Positions 1-12,800 of a stretch of 64,000 bases of DNA are shown piece after piece (position 1 is the stretch's first letter; every line of letters begins with the position of its first letter). The notes beneath the pieces are model-generated. The model had not been told where the DNA came from. It worked only from the letters and a program-made list of their open reading frames with translations, and did not search any database. The translations under genes were made by a program, and so were the position numbers. Origin of the DNA: Nyssa sinensis (lineage: Eukaryota > Streptophyta > Magnoliopsida > Cornales > Nyssaceae); assembly GCA_008638375.1 (NCBI GenBank), contig CM018038.1:34060169-34124168 (forward strand). Reading direction: 5' to 3'.

Positions 1-452
1 CTCTCTTACATGTAGACACAAAAACTCAATAAGCTTGTTTTGAACCAATTGATCTCTTATACTATATAGATTCTAGAGCTTGGGTTTTGTTATAGAGTCT
101 TTTATGGCCGAGTAAACCAACTATTTTAAAATAAAAATTTTCTTCTAATCTAAATCTAATATTTTAATATGCTATTTTAGTTAAATTTTATATAAATAAA
201 ACATTTGTTATACTAATTTACTAAAAAAAATAGGATTAGTAGAAGCTTTTGGTCTCTAAATGTTTATTATAATTTTTTCCATATTTTTTTTGTGTTTGTA
301 AACTTATTTATTATGTATTTTTAAGGATTCTTAAGATGCATAAATATTAATTGGTATTAGTTTTCTCATTTTGTAGAATCTTATAATTCTCGATCTAATC
401 CTGAGGACCCTTCCATTGATCCATTGTAGGATCCCGATTTTAACAACCTTGA

Positions 453-490
<38 letters not shown>

Positions 491-1900
491 GGTGCATTAT
501 GTTTAAGTAGAAATGATAAAAGGGGTAGCCTTAGTTGTTGCATTACAATTTACAACTCTTATGCAAACATTCTTGTGGATAATCTAATTTAAATGATTTA
601 CATTTACTAGGCTGTCATGATATGGGAGGGTTTTTATCATATTTGCTTTATATGATTATATGTTTTCTAGCATAATTGTAAATTTCACCCAATGAGAAAT
701 TCAAATTTTATCTATAAAAAAGGGTTTTTTTTTTGTTTTTGGTGGGGGTTGGGGGGGGGGGGGGCGGATTCAAATGTTGTGGGAATTGTTTTGAGAAATT
801 TACCATATTTTTGTAATTTTAGTTATTTAATACAAGGTTTTATTATTATTATTATTGAAAGTTAGTTTTTGATATAAAATGGATAGTTGAAAACTAGTGC
901 TCATTTGATGTAGAACAAGTGGCTGAAGACTTCTTGGAACAATGGGAATGTCACAAGTCCCATTCCAAGTCAAAGTACTAGTAGACGCAGTTTTGTTAGA
1001 TTTGTTTTTGGGGGTTCAATACCTCTACTTTTGACTTGAAACGAAGAGACATGGCAAGCTCATCGCATTATGGCCATGACCAAAGCTGCTTTTCAACCAA
1101 TTTCCTTCGTTTAGGCCTTTGATTAGCCATTTTTACTATTTATGAAAAGTTTTAAATTGTCAATTACTTCACCTAAGAAAGTTAGGTCGCGGTGCCATTT
1201 GTGGCTACATTCTTCTTTTCTTATTTAGTTTCCTAATATAGGCTCAATTGTAAAACGTCCCAATTTTGATTTTTTCAAATTTCTTAATTTCCTTAAGACT
1301 AGTATAGGAAGTACATGAATTAGTAGTCTTTTAACTTTATAAATATGGTGTAATAGGCTCATGATATACATCTTTTGTCAATAATATATCAGTTTTGAAT
1401 TTAGAGATTTCCTTTCTTGTTGGGTGCATAATCCCAGTGTTTGGTTCAACCAAGGAATTCGATGTGCTCAATTCCTTTTTCTGTTTCTGTAATGTGCGAA
1501 TATTACATCATTGAATTTTCAACTGTGCATGTTTACATATAATTTGTTATATTGCCATAAGCAATTGTATGCTACAAACAACTTAGTGTAATAACTCATC
1601 AACGGTCATTTATAATGTGCTAAAAAGCCCAAAATTACAACGAGAATTTGTTTGAGATATCTAATACTTGTGCAATAAAATAACTAAATCCTACTACATT
1701 TGCCACCACAAATAGCCAAACACAACATAGGGCTCACTTTTGTTTTTAGTAACTCCAATCATTTTATATAAATGTTAGAAAAAATGTAAATTAAATACAA
1801 ACAGATTTAGAGAAAAGAAAAGATTGTAGCACTAGTTATATTTATGAGTGAAGATTATAAAATAGACAGAAAAAGACACTTGAAGTTAGAAGAGCAAGTC
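1..1900. other. AT-rich non-coding DNA
   Basis: No gene is recognisable on either strand. The stretch holds a (TG)n microsatellite at about 459-487, a G run at about 744-765 and a short (TTA)n tract at about 840-856. Long open frames here read through the TG repeat and are not genes. It could be intron or upstream DNA of the RAD7-like gene whose exons begin at 9117, because that gene's N-terminal exons are not found in the window. Confidence 0.6.
459..487. repeat. (TG)n microsatellite
   Basis: Uninterrupted TG dinucleotide repeat of about 14 units. Confidence 0.95.
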
Positions 1901-1909
1901 GTCCTTCTT

Positions 1910-2400
1910 CAAGGACAAGAAAGTGCTTGGGAAGTTGAGTTACTTATGTGGCTTAGGGTAGAGGGATTTGTTAAGTTAGTTAGGGGGTGGTGGCTTTGAA
2001 ATTGAAGTTGTTGAAGGAAAGATTTGAAGAGGTGGAATAAAGAGGTCTTTGGTAATGTGGTGGTGAGGAAGTTGAGGGCATTGCATGACATTCATGTCTT
2101 GGAAGTTAAAGAGGGCCAACTTGTCCTATCAGAAGAGAAGCGCGTAAGGCGGGATGACTTAAAAGGGGGAATTGGGAAGACTCTAACTGTCTAAAGTGAT
2201 TAGTTGGGGGAAAAAGTCTACGGGGTTTTGGCTTCAAGCAGGTGATCAGAATACGAGATTTTTTCATAAGTTGGCTAATGTACATAGTCGTGGAATCACA
2301 TTGGGCAGATTTTTGTTGATGGACATGTTCTATTTGATCGTGTTGAGGTGGGTCGATCCATTGTTTTGTTTTATGAGAGTTTATATAGGAGACAGTTAAA
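1910..2400 (+). mobile_element. LINE fragment (region upstream of RT)
   Basis: Three-frame reading on the plus strand gives the segment that precedes the reverse transcriptase in plant L1-like LINEs. The clearest part is at about 2190-2290, with the order ISWGKKS, then FWLQAGDQNTRFFHKLAN, matching the family pattern W-x-x-x-G-D-x-N-T-x-F-F-H. Frame changes and stops before it show decay. The fragment ends where the copia LTR-like sequence starts near 2404, so the copia element probably landed in or next to it. Confidence 0.7.
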
Positions 2401-2605
2401 TTCTCGGTGAAGGAAAAGAGAGAAGAGGAGAAAAATAAAGTGTTGGTTGTTTATGTTCTCAAAATACACATCACCAACTATTTATATTATGCAAAGGAAA
2501 ACAAAGGATTACAATATTTCCCCTACTTAATAACCTATCAAATAAGAACTCTAATCCTTCCTCTCAAGCTGGAGCATATAGATCAAATATGCCTAGCTAG
2601 GAACC

Positions 2606-5037
2606 CTAACCCTTGAAGATAGACCGAGCCAATGACTTGGTAAAAATATTACCTAGCTGAGCACCAAATTGAACATAATGAGTGGCAATATGCTTTTGCA
2701 TGATTAGATCTCGAATGAAGTGACAATCAACCTCAATGTGTTTGGTCCGTTCGTGAAAAATTGGATTACTAGCAATAAAGATAGCTGCTTGATTATCGCA
2801 ATACATTGACATAGGAGATGATAGATCAACACCTATATCTCGAAGAAGAGACCTAACCCACAACATCTCACATGTAGTATGAGCCATAACACAGTATTCT
2901 GCCTCAACACTAGAGTGAGCCATTACATCATGCTTTTTACTGCGCCATGTAACAAGATTACCACCAACAAATGTGTAATACCCAAAAGTTAACCGTCAAT
3001 CACTTTGATTGCCTGCCCAGTCAGCATAAAAAAACCAATAATTGATAAAATGGATGATGGCTTATATAACAATCCCCTTCTTGGTGCTTCCTTGAGATAC
3101 CAAAGAATGCGACAAATAGTCTCCCAATGAGGCTTACGAGGAGCATGCATAATCTAACTAACCATTCCAACAACACAAGTGATGTCTAGGCATGTCATAG
3201 TAAGATAGATTAGCTTACCTACTAACCTCCTATACCGCCCTGTATCCTCAAAAACTCCTCCACCATCAACATCTAAATTTACAGTAGAATCCATTGGAGG
3301 ATCAATAGGACAAGCACCAAGAGTAGCAGTCTCAGAAAGCAAGTCCAAGACATACTTTTGCTGACAAAAGCTTATACCTTGGATCGAGCAACCTCAATCC
3401 CAAGAAAATAGTGAAGCAAACCCAAATCTTTGGTGTGGAATTGCTTCCTTAAATAAAGTTTCAAACTAGCTATACCTCCTGAGTCACTGCCACTAATAAT
3501 AATGTCATTCACATAAACTATCAGTACAATGATTCCTAAAGAGGAATGACAAGTAAACACCAAATGATTTGAAGTGGAGCGCTGGAAACCATATTGAATA
3601 ACAACAGTACTAAACTTGTCTAACCATGCTCTTGGTGATTGTTTCAGGCCATGCAATGCCTTCTGCAACTTACATACCAAATGTTCCTTCCCAGGAATAG
3701 CATTCCCTGGTGGTTGGGCCACATAAACTTCCTCCTATAAATCTCCATGGAGAACGGTATTCTTTATATCCAACTGATATAAGGGCCAATCAAGGCTCAC
3801 TGCCACTAAAATAAGAACTCTAACAGAATTCAGGCAGGGCAACGGGAGAGAAAGTCTCACAATAATCCGCACCATAAGTCTGAGAATAGCCTTTGGCAAC
3901 TAAATGAGCCTTCAGACACTCAACTGAACCGTTAGGATGATACTTCACAACATAGACCCAACGACAACCAATAGGCTTGCTTACTAGAAGGAATAGGAGT
4001 GAGATCCCAGGTTTGATTTTTATGAAGAGCTGCTATCTCCTCATCCATAGCCAATTTCCAACCAAGAGATGCAAAGGCTTGTGAAAATGAACTAGGACAA
4101 AAACAGAAGACAACGAAGAGACAAAACAATGAAAGATAGAGGAAAGACGGTGAAGTGATACAAAATTAGAAATAGGATGATGAGTATAACTACGAGTACC
4201 TTTCTGTAAGGCAATAGGCAAATCAGGAGAAGAGGGGACCACAGGCGGGACCTCAATAGAATCAGGCGGTTGTGAAGGAGCAGGAGCCCAGTGGATAACT
4301 TGTCGATCTTGGCACCGTCGATAAACTTGTAAAGGAGTAGCAGTCACAGGAGAGGAGGAGGAGCTAGAATTGGACAGACTCGGTAATGGAAGCTCCCCCT
4401 GATGAGAAGGAACCAAGACAGACTCAAGATGGCGATCACTTGCTGAAAAGAAGGAATAAGACTAAAAAAAAGTAACATCTGCACTCATATAATACCGATA
4501 GGAGATAGGGCCATAACAACGATATCCCTTCTGAGTACAAGCATAGCTCAAGAAAACACATTTGATAAAACGAGACAATTTATCTCGACTTGGACCAAGA
4601 AGATGAACATAGGCTACACAATCGAAAACATGGGGAGTCAAACTAAATAGAGGAACAGTAGGATAAAGGAGTGAAAAATGAGACTTATTTGACAAAATAG
4701 AGGATGGCACGCGATTAATGAGATAAGTAACAGTCAAGATATCATTAGCCCAATATGAATTTGGCACATGCATATTAAAGAGTAAAGTCCGAGCAACATC
4801 CAGTAAATGAAGATGCTTATGTTCAGCAACACCATTTTGTTGAGATGTATGTGGGTAGGTAGTTTGATGGATAATGCCACGTTCAGCGCAAAAGTCATCC
4901 ATAAAAGATTGAGTATACTCATGTGCATTGTTATACCGTAAAACCTTGATGCATTTGTCAAATTGACACAAAATTTCATTATAAAACCTTGATGCATTTG
5001 TCAAATTGACACAAAATTTCATTACAAAATGTAACAA
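2606..5037 (-). pseudogene. copia-1 integrase, reverse transcriptase and RNase H remnants
   Basis: RNase H is at 2606-2923 (SSVEAEY near the start, then the CDNQAAI motif and HIEVDCHFIRD). Reverse transcriptase is spread over 3154-3348 and 3372-3722, broken by a frameshift and stops. Its active-site YVDD reads YVND near 3500-3515, so the first catalytic aspartate is replaced. The integrase core is at 4462-5037, with an HTSQQNGVAEHKH segment holding the catalytic glutamate region. A 43-bp direct duplication at about 4939-5024 sits at its upstream edge. The domain order supports copia strongly. Confidence 0.9.
4939..5024. repeat. 43-bp direct tandem duplication
   Basis: The unit beginning AAAACCTTGATGCATTTGTC occurs twice in succession with almost no change, inside the copia-1 integrase region. 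Confidence 0.9.
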
Positions 5038-5240
5038 AAATTTTAAGCAATTCAGAACGATCTTTCATAAGAAACAACCAAGTCACGCGGGGGAAGAATA
5101 CAAAATATTGAAAAGCAAAATTACATTTTATTCTTGTAGGACCCCAAATATTTGAATGTACGATATGAAAAGGACTAAACTGACGACTGTTCAGACTACT
5201 AGGAAAAGAACTACGGTGATGCTTGCCTAACTAGCAAGCA

Positions 5241-6455
5241 TCACATTCCAAAACAGATATGGGACTCAAATTGGAGACAATTTGACAGTAATTTCTGCAA
5301 TGATGGATGACCCAAACGATAATGCCACTGTAGAGGAGAAATTGTGGCACTTAAGGCAACAACAGACTGACCAAGATCCAAACAATAAAGACCATTGCAC
5401 TCATATTCTGAACCAATTACCTTTTTTGTCTTGAGATTTTGAAAAACACAAGAAGAGAGAGAAAAGGTTATTGAACACTGTAAAGACTTAGTTAATTGGC
5501 TCACTGATAACAAATTGAAAGGAAAATGAGGGACAAATAAACCAGAAGACAGGGATAAAGAGTTAGTAGGATGTAGATCGCCAGTTCCAAGCACTGGTCG
5601 AAAGAAACCATCAATTAACACAATACGTGATTTTGATGGACAAAATTAAGAGAACAAAGAAGAAATACCAAACATATGCGCACTAGCTCCATAATCAATA
5701 ATCCATGGAGCAGAAGACCTCCCAACCACATAGGTAGAATTACCTGTATTAGCCAAAGCAGCAATAGAGGTAGATAACTGAGGAGAGAGAGAAGACAATC
5801 ATTGGAGAAGCTGGTTATGTTGAGAAGTGATAGCATCATGAGAACTAGAAGTAGAAGGACCGGAATCAATTGTAGATGTGTGTGGCCTTGCAGGAATAGA
5901 AGTATCATCAGATGTTTGATTAGCATGGGCAAGTCTCCCCAATTTATCCCAACAATAATCTTCAGTATGCCCTGTACCACCACAATAAGTGCATTTCCAC
6001 TCAGAACGGTACCACGTCTAATCCGTCCACCACGACTAGAGCCTCGACCATCACCACCATGACCACCACCTTGATGGAAACGTTGGCCACAACCACGACC
6101 ACCACGACTCCTAGTACTAGAGACTAGAGCAGATGTCTCTCTAGATGAGGAAGCAGTACCACGAGTAAGAGAAGCACGCTGAAGACGAGAGTAAGCATTG
6201 GCAACAGTTGTAAGCTTCTCGCTAGACAAAATTTGATCTTTAAAAACACTATACTCGGAATTAAGGCTAGACAAAAATAAAGTAACTTGAAATTCTTTAC
6301 GCTGACGACGTTGGACCTCTAAATCAGTACTCAATGGCTGATACAACAAAAGCTCCTCCCATAATCATTTCAAAGTACCATAATGATCAGCAAGAAACTT
6401 GTCACCTTGTTTAGTATTGAACATATGTTCAAAAAGCTCATAAATACGAGATATA
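5241..6455 (-). pseudogene. copia-1 gag, zinc knuckle and protease remnants
   Basis: Gag (UBN2/retrotran_gag type) reads through about 6455-6100, with LLYQPLSTDLEVQRRQR as the family signature and an in-frame stop near 6366. A CCHC knuckle (CTYCGGTGHTEDYC) is at about 5950-5990, in a different frame from the gag core, so a frameshift lies between them. The protease motif that is normally DSGA reads DYGA near 5690-5710. The GAG-pre-integrase block with the WHYRLGHPS motif is at 5241-5621. Confidence 0.85.
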
Positions 6456-6589
6456 AAGACTTACTGAAAGTCTACCGTTTCTTAACCCCCGGCAGGGTTC
6501 ATATTTACCAGCTCTTGATCCCCAACAAGGGTGTTTTTATATCTGTAGGACATGTAAACCTTCATACTAAAACATGTTTGCAAAACATT

Positions 6590-8760
6590 CTTTAAGCTAT
6601 CCATATCATATGCAACATTTAAAGAAATGCTTATAAAGACATGCAGTTAAAATGTTTAGCATAGTAGTTTGAAAAATTTCATAAAACTGTAAATAACTGC
6701 ATTTAATGGAAATAATCTCCATTTCAAGGTTCATGGTTATTCACCTGTGGTTCAGAGTCCACAGTTACTTGCTTACTTGACTTTCCTTGGCATTCATCTT
6801 ATCTTTATTTCCTTGCTGATAAATTCTAAGTTATGGATTCAAATACATTGATACTAGATCAATATATATCTCAGGTTAAAACTTTTCACTTAATGTTTTC
6901 AGTATCTTCTGAAATTAGTCTTACTGTTTAGGATTCCCCCATGATCTTTAATTAGAGTTCCCAATACTTCTTAGTTCGTCTCGTAGCTTACTTTAGCCCT
7001 TAAAGGCATTTTGGTAATTTTGATCCTTTTCTGTCTTATACTGTTTGACACTTCATCTGCCTAATCAAACTTTATCTTTGAGTTCAGAGGGTCCTTTAAC
7101 TATAAAGTAGGTCCCTCTTTTACTTCTCGAGTTCATCTGATTGTTTAATTAAGCCTTAAGGGTAATCTGGTAATTTTACCGTTCTTATCTCGCGTCTTAG
7201 GTACCCCAATTATCTTAAATGGAGCTCATTTTTGGACTCAGAGGCTCCTGTAAATGTTGGTATGGGTTCCTCTTTACTTTCTATACTCTTTTAGTAGCTT
7301 ATTTAAGTCTTAGGGACAGTATTTGTCATTTTTAGTTTATTTCGGTGTTCTATTTTTCCAAACGGACATTATCGTTAGGTTCAGAATGTCAAAGATACTA
7401 AATTTAGGATTTTCTAGATCTTAGTTAGCCTTCTTGTAGCTTACTTTAGGTTTAGAGGAATTTTTGTAATTTTGCACTTTCATGCGGGACCATCTTCAGT
7501 TGCTCAGATGTTTAATTTGACCTCACTATTAGGTTTAGAGCATCTAACAATATTAGGTATGCCCCTTTCTAAATTTTACTAGTCAGTCTGGTAGCCTGTA
7601 TATCATTAAGGGCAGTCTAGGAATTACACATTTCTATGTATCTATATTTTCGGTACCTTGTTTGACGAAACAGACCCTACCGTTGAGTCCAGAACGTCGA
7701 AAAACATTAGGGTAGGTACCCTCTTAATCATTGGGATTTATTTGGTCGCTTAATTAATGTATTAGAACTTATTTTGAATTAACCTAGTTTGTCCGTTCAT
7801 ATATTTTGGGGTCTAATTTCCCAAATCAGATTTCGCTCAAGTCCAGAATGTCCCAAAAATGTTTGGGTTAGACTCTTCTTGCATTTTAATTGACCTTCAT
7901 TTGACCAATTTTAGGCCTAGGGGTAAAATAGTAATTTTACCTAATTTTTAAAGGGTTTTAAAATAATTAAAAATTACTTTCTAGGGTTAAATGTAAATTT
8001 CTTAAAAATCTGGGGTCAATATACAAATAGGAAAAATTTTGGTTCATGGGTTAGTGCTCAAACCCACTGGTTCAGTTCCCATTCAATTGAACCCTTTGAT
8101 ATTTATAAAAAACCAACCGATTTGATCTTTATTCAAGTGAACCAAAGATGAATCATTGAGAACCGACCGGTCGAGCCGGTTTAGTGTGTCATCACTACGT
8201 CGGCATGGTGTCATCAAAATGACGCTGTGTCACTTAATATTATTAAAACCCCTTGTGTCAAAACGACGCTGTTCTATTAATGGTTATATCCATTTCACAT
8301 GTAGTTGGCCCAAACCCGATTGGGATCCGACCCAACGCCAAAACGGTGCCGTTTCACTTAAGCGTGAACAATGCCTTCTTCCTCGTTTTTTCGGTGAGTC
8401 GCCGGTCACCATCTCTGGCGCTGACGGCCGGAAACTTGAAAACCTAAGTTTTTAACTTTGTTTTTCTTGTGGTTTTCAAGCTACTTTCTGATTCTAAATT
8501 GTTTCTCATCTTCTTAGGATTGGTTTGGGACCGTTTTGGTCCAATGATTCTCGGTGAGGTGGCTGGATTCCTCTCAGCTCGTTTTTCCAACAACAGATTC
8601 AGTCGCCCTTTTCTCTCATTTAGTCACCAATTTTGGTGATTCTTAGACCGTTGTGATCCTTATTCAATTATCTACAAGTCTATGGTCTCAAATCTAAGCT
8701 TAATCACAATTTTCCTAGGTTGGCCAATTATCCTCTCACCTGCAACTCTCTATTGAATGT
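6590..8760 (-). mobile_element. Partial large gypsy LTR (Tekay/Del-type family)
   Basis: The stretch from about 6700 to 6900 (ATTCACCTGTGGTTCAGAG, then TTGCTTACTTGACTT) matches the minus-strand LTR copy at 33840-33960 closely. From 6960 to 7930 it carries a motif of the GTTGAGTCCAGAACGTC type roughly every 150 bp. At 8150-8430 it has the same GC-richer block (CCGGTCGAGCCGG, GTCGCCGGTCACC) found in other copies. The LTR end sequence TGTCACATCC is absent on the left, so the copy is truncated there, next to copia-1. The right limit is approximate. No coding content is seen. Confidence 0.65.
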
Positions 8761-9116
8761 TCGTTTTTGAGCCTTTTAGATTGATTCTTCTTGCATTAAG
8801 TTCTGTTTTCTGTATATTTATGAAAAAGAAAAAAACAAAGAGAGATTTTGTAATCACTAGACGTTCTGACCTGATTATAGTTCTTATAGACTGTAAAGCC
8901 CCTGTTTTTGGCAATTTAATTTGACATGTTACTTTCTTCAAAGATTTTAACCTAGTTGAATTCCTTGCCTGATTTTCAAGTAAGACTTAATTTTTTGCTT
9001 TGGGCATGTAATATCTTGGATGCAAGCTTGACAAATCTAATTTCACATCTGAATGTCTTTCTTTTCCTGTCAATGATTATTTTAGTAAAATCAATTGTTC
9101 TTTTTACTCTGGACAG

Positions 9117-9837
9117 GTGCTTCAACTCGACCTATGTGGCCAATGTGTGCTTGACGATATATTAGGTAAAAGCTTAGCTCGGTCTTCTAATAGCTTGCGT
9201 GATTTAGCTATTATATCCCTGAGGGGTGCATGTCGTTTATCTGGTATTGCGCTAAAGGCACTTGTTGCATCGGCACCTGCACTGCAGTCTATAAATTTGG
9301 GTCAGTGCTCTCTTCTGAGCCATACTGGCATCGACATTCTGGCCAATTCTTTGGGATCTGTTTTGAGGGAGCTTTATATAGATGATTGCCAGAGAATAGA
9401 TGCTATGCTTATTGTACCTGCATTGAAGAAGTTTGAACATTTGGAAGTGTTGTCAGTGGCAGGAATTCATAGTGTTTGTGATAAATTTGTCAGTGACATA
9501 ATCGCTGTTCGTGGTCATAATATGAAGGAGCTTGATTTGGCTGATTGTGTGTAAGTCCATTTGACTTGTTCTAATTGTTGATTTATGAGTGAATTTAGGA
9601 GCTTAACTTTTTTTGTTTGTTTGTTTCCATTTCCTATTCCTTCAATGATATAGAGTGTTTTTAACTTGGATGCAGGAAATTGACTGATATTTCTCTTAAA
9701 GTCATTGGAAATACTTGTTCAGGGTTACGTTCCCTTAACATTTCAAACTTGCATAAATTGACTGATTTGGCATTGCAGTATCTTGCCAACGGTTGTCAAT
9801 CAATTCAAACCCTCAAACTTTGCCGCAATGGTTTCAG
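9117..9837 (+). CDS. RAD7-like LRR gene: first two exons seen (9117-9550, 9676-9837)
   Basis: The first exon has acceptor CTGGACAG before 9117 and a consensus donor GTAAGT at 9551. The second has acceptor GATGCAG before 9676 and donor GTTTCT at 9838. The split valine codon GT/G at the 9550/9676 junction restores the frame. The encoded repeats include [10 protein letters not shown] and LEVLSVAG in the first exon and [14 protein letters not shown] in the second. Confidence 0.9.
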
Positions 9838-12800
9838 GTTTCTCTAATTGATTTCTGTTTCTATTTCTTAGTTTTGGGTTTCATTAGTACAAAAGCTAAA
9901 TGCAATATCATGTCATAGTTGCTCCACTGGTGTTTCATTAGTTTGTACTTGTTGGTTCTATATGATAGAAACACATAAAATTTTGTAAGTATTGTGGTGC
10001 TGCACGAAAGTGACCACAGAGAAACCCTAAACGCACTCTCCATTAATCTCAATATTCTTATTATTCAATATCAAAAGCTGCTTCAAAGAGTAATTAACCC
10101 CGTTATTTATAGGGGATGTTTCCAACACACAAAAGAAAGTAAATAAAATCCCTAAAATCATGGAAAGTTCAAAATAGAATAAAATCCCTATAATTATGGC
10201 AATCCAAAAATATGATAGAATCTCTAATTAATTCTCGGGTTCGGTTTTCTTGCACCTATGCTTGTAGTAGGTGTGGAATTCCCTAGCATGATCCCCATCA
10301 ACTCTCCCCCACTGAAAAGAACTCGACTCCGACAAGTGATGATGGTGGTAACTCTCCAAAAGATCTAGGTCAAGGTGGCGAAACTCGTCCGTAGTAATCC
10401 AAGTAGCATCAGAAACATGATGATCTCTCCACTTGACCAAGTAACGCTGGTATCCTCCATTGGGCGAGCCAATCACCTCATTCTCCAAAACATCTTCAAT
10501 CTGATCGATGTGTGGCTGTGAAAATGAAGGGAGCTGAGGAACTGGAGCTGATGAAGAAGTACTTCGACCTGCAGAAACAGCTGAAGGCAACAAAGGAGGC
10601 TCAAAAGTGCCTCAGTAAGGCAACAAATCTGCCACATTGAAAACTGGATTGATATGCATATCACTAGGTAAATCAAGTAAATTAGCATTACGTCCACGCT
10701 TACGAAGAATACGAAAAGGGCCAGTGGCACGAGCATGTAATTTCTTAAAGGAATTCTTAGGGTAACGTTTAGGACGAATGCGAATCATAACATAGTCACC
10801 TTAAACTCTTGATTTCTACGATGCATATCATGAGCAAGTTTATAATTTTCATTACTCAAAGTAATCTTATGTCGAATATCAGCATGCAAATCATGGATGT
10901 GTTGGGCAAAAGATTCGGCAGATTCAGAAGGACGAGAATTAGGTGGTAAAGGGATAAGGTCAATAGGTCGGCGAGGGGAAACACCATGAACAATCACAAA
11001 AGGGTTTTTACCAGTAGACCGATTAACTGAGTTGTTATAAGCAACCTTAGCTGTAGGCAACAATAAATCCCAATTCCCTTGTTTTTTCCCCACAAGACAC
11101 CTAAGCAAGTCCCCCAAACTACGATTAATAACCTCGGTCTAACCATTAGTTAGGGGATGGAATGCAGAGGAAAATTTCAGCCGAGTACCAAAGAGTCTCC
11201 ATAGGGTCTTCCAAAAATAACTAACAAACTTAACATCCCTATCGGACACAATAGAAGAAGGTAACCCATGAAGTCGGACCACCTCTTTAAAGAACAACTT
11301 GGCAACATGGGATGCATCAAAGGTCTTACTACAAGGGATGAAGTGAGCCATTTTAGAAAACTTATCGACCACAACTAAAATGGAGTCATGTCCCCTAGCA
11401 GTTCTAGGTATCCCAAGAACAAAATCCATGCTAAGGTCTCTCCATGGGGCGTGAGGTACGGGCAGAGGAATGTACGAGCAAGTGTTTTGCTTTTTAGTTT
11501 TAGCGAGTTGACATGCGCGACACTGAGACACAATCCTCACAACATCTCTCTTCAGTGAGGGCCAATAAAATCTATCTTCAACCAAAGCAATGGTTTTATC
11601 GCGACCAAAGTGGCCAGCTAAACCACCCGCATGCAATTCCCAAACTAGGAAATCGCGGAGGGAAGTGTGAGGAATGCACAATCTAGAATTCTTGAACAAG
11701 TACCCATCCCTAATCACAAAATCAACAAAATCACAACGGTTACCATCTCGGACCTCATGATAAATAATACCAAAATCTAGACAAGTAGGATACTCATCCT
11801 TCACCTTTCAAACCCAATGACAGTAGCACTCATAGTTTGCAAAACTGCAACAGCACGACTGAGGGCATCAAAGGGCTTGTTCTCAACGCCAACATGATGA
11901 TGAAGGACAAATGTGTATTCCTGGAGAAATTCCACCTACTTAGCATGTTGAGTGATTAACTTCCTTTGAGAATGGAGATATAGAAGTGCCTGGTTGTCAG
12001 AATATAGAACAAACTCCTGAGGTAGTAGGTAATACTGCCAATGATGAAGGGACTGTATTACAGCATAAAACTCTTTATCATAAGTGGAATATCGTTGTTT
12101 GGCATCATTGAGTTTCTCATGGAAGTATGCAACTGGATGACCCTCTTGACTCAAAACTCCCCCAATTCCGACACCTAAAGCATCACAAGAAACCTCAAAA
12201 ACCTTAGCAAAATTTGGGTGACACAAAATAGGTGCCTCGGTCATCTTTTGCTTAATCTCCTGAAAAGCTCAAAGGGCAGTGGGCTCCACTGAAACTCCCC
12301 TTTCTTCAGGCAGTTAGTAATGGGAGCCATAATAGAGGTAAACCCCTTAATGAACTTCCTATAGAAGGTTGTTGACCCATGGAAGCTACGAACCTTAGAT
12401 ATGGTTTTAGGTTCAGGCCACTCTCTAATAGCCTTGACTTCTTAGGGTATGTTGCGATGCCCTATGTGGACACAATGAAGCCTAAGAAAAGCACCTAAGG
12501 CATCAAGAATGAGCACTTCTTGAGATTGATGTACAACTTCTCAACCCTAAGAGTTTCAAGGACAAGGTGCAAGTGGTTTATGTGCTCCTCCCTAGACTCA
12601 CTATATATCAAGATAACATCAAAGTACACCACCAAGAATTTTCCAATTAAGGGCCGGAGTACCTGATTCATAACCCTCATGAAAGTGCTGGGGGGATTGG
12701 ACAATCCAAAGGGCATGACAAACCACTCATACAATCCATCAGGGGTCTTAAAGGCAGTTTTCCACTCATCTCCCGGCCTAATACGAATTTGATGATACCC

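Larger units (their letters stand above)
2404..6455 (-). mobile_element. Ty1/copia retrotransposon remnant (copia-1)
   Basis: Read on the minus strand from right to left, the domain order is gag, zinc knuckle, protease, GAG-pre-integrase, integrase, reverse transcriptase, RNase H, which is the copia order. A polypurine tract (CTTGAGAGGAAGGA) lies near 2560-2575, followed toward the left by AT-rich LTR-like sequence to about 2404. The 5' LTR and the gag start are missing: recognisable gag ends near 6455, where unrelated LTR-family sequence begins. Frameshifts, stops and mutated catalytic residues mean it is not autonomous. Confidence 0.9.

Noticed and set aside
331..543. Open frame with a run of alternating T and H residues
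   Set aside because: It is the translation of the TG microsatellite at 459-487, with no other coding signal.
7000..8500. Overlapping frames at 8156-8455 as a host exon upstream of the RAD7-like gene
   Set aside because: The GC-richer block matches the mid-part of the large LTR family (compare 57230-57500), and no LRR sequence or splice-consistent join to 9117 is seen.
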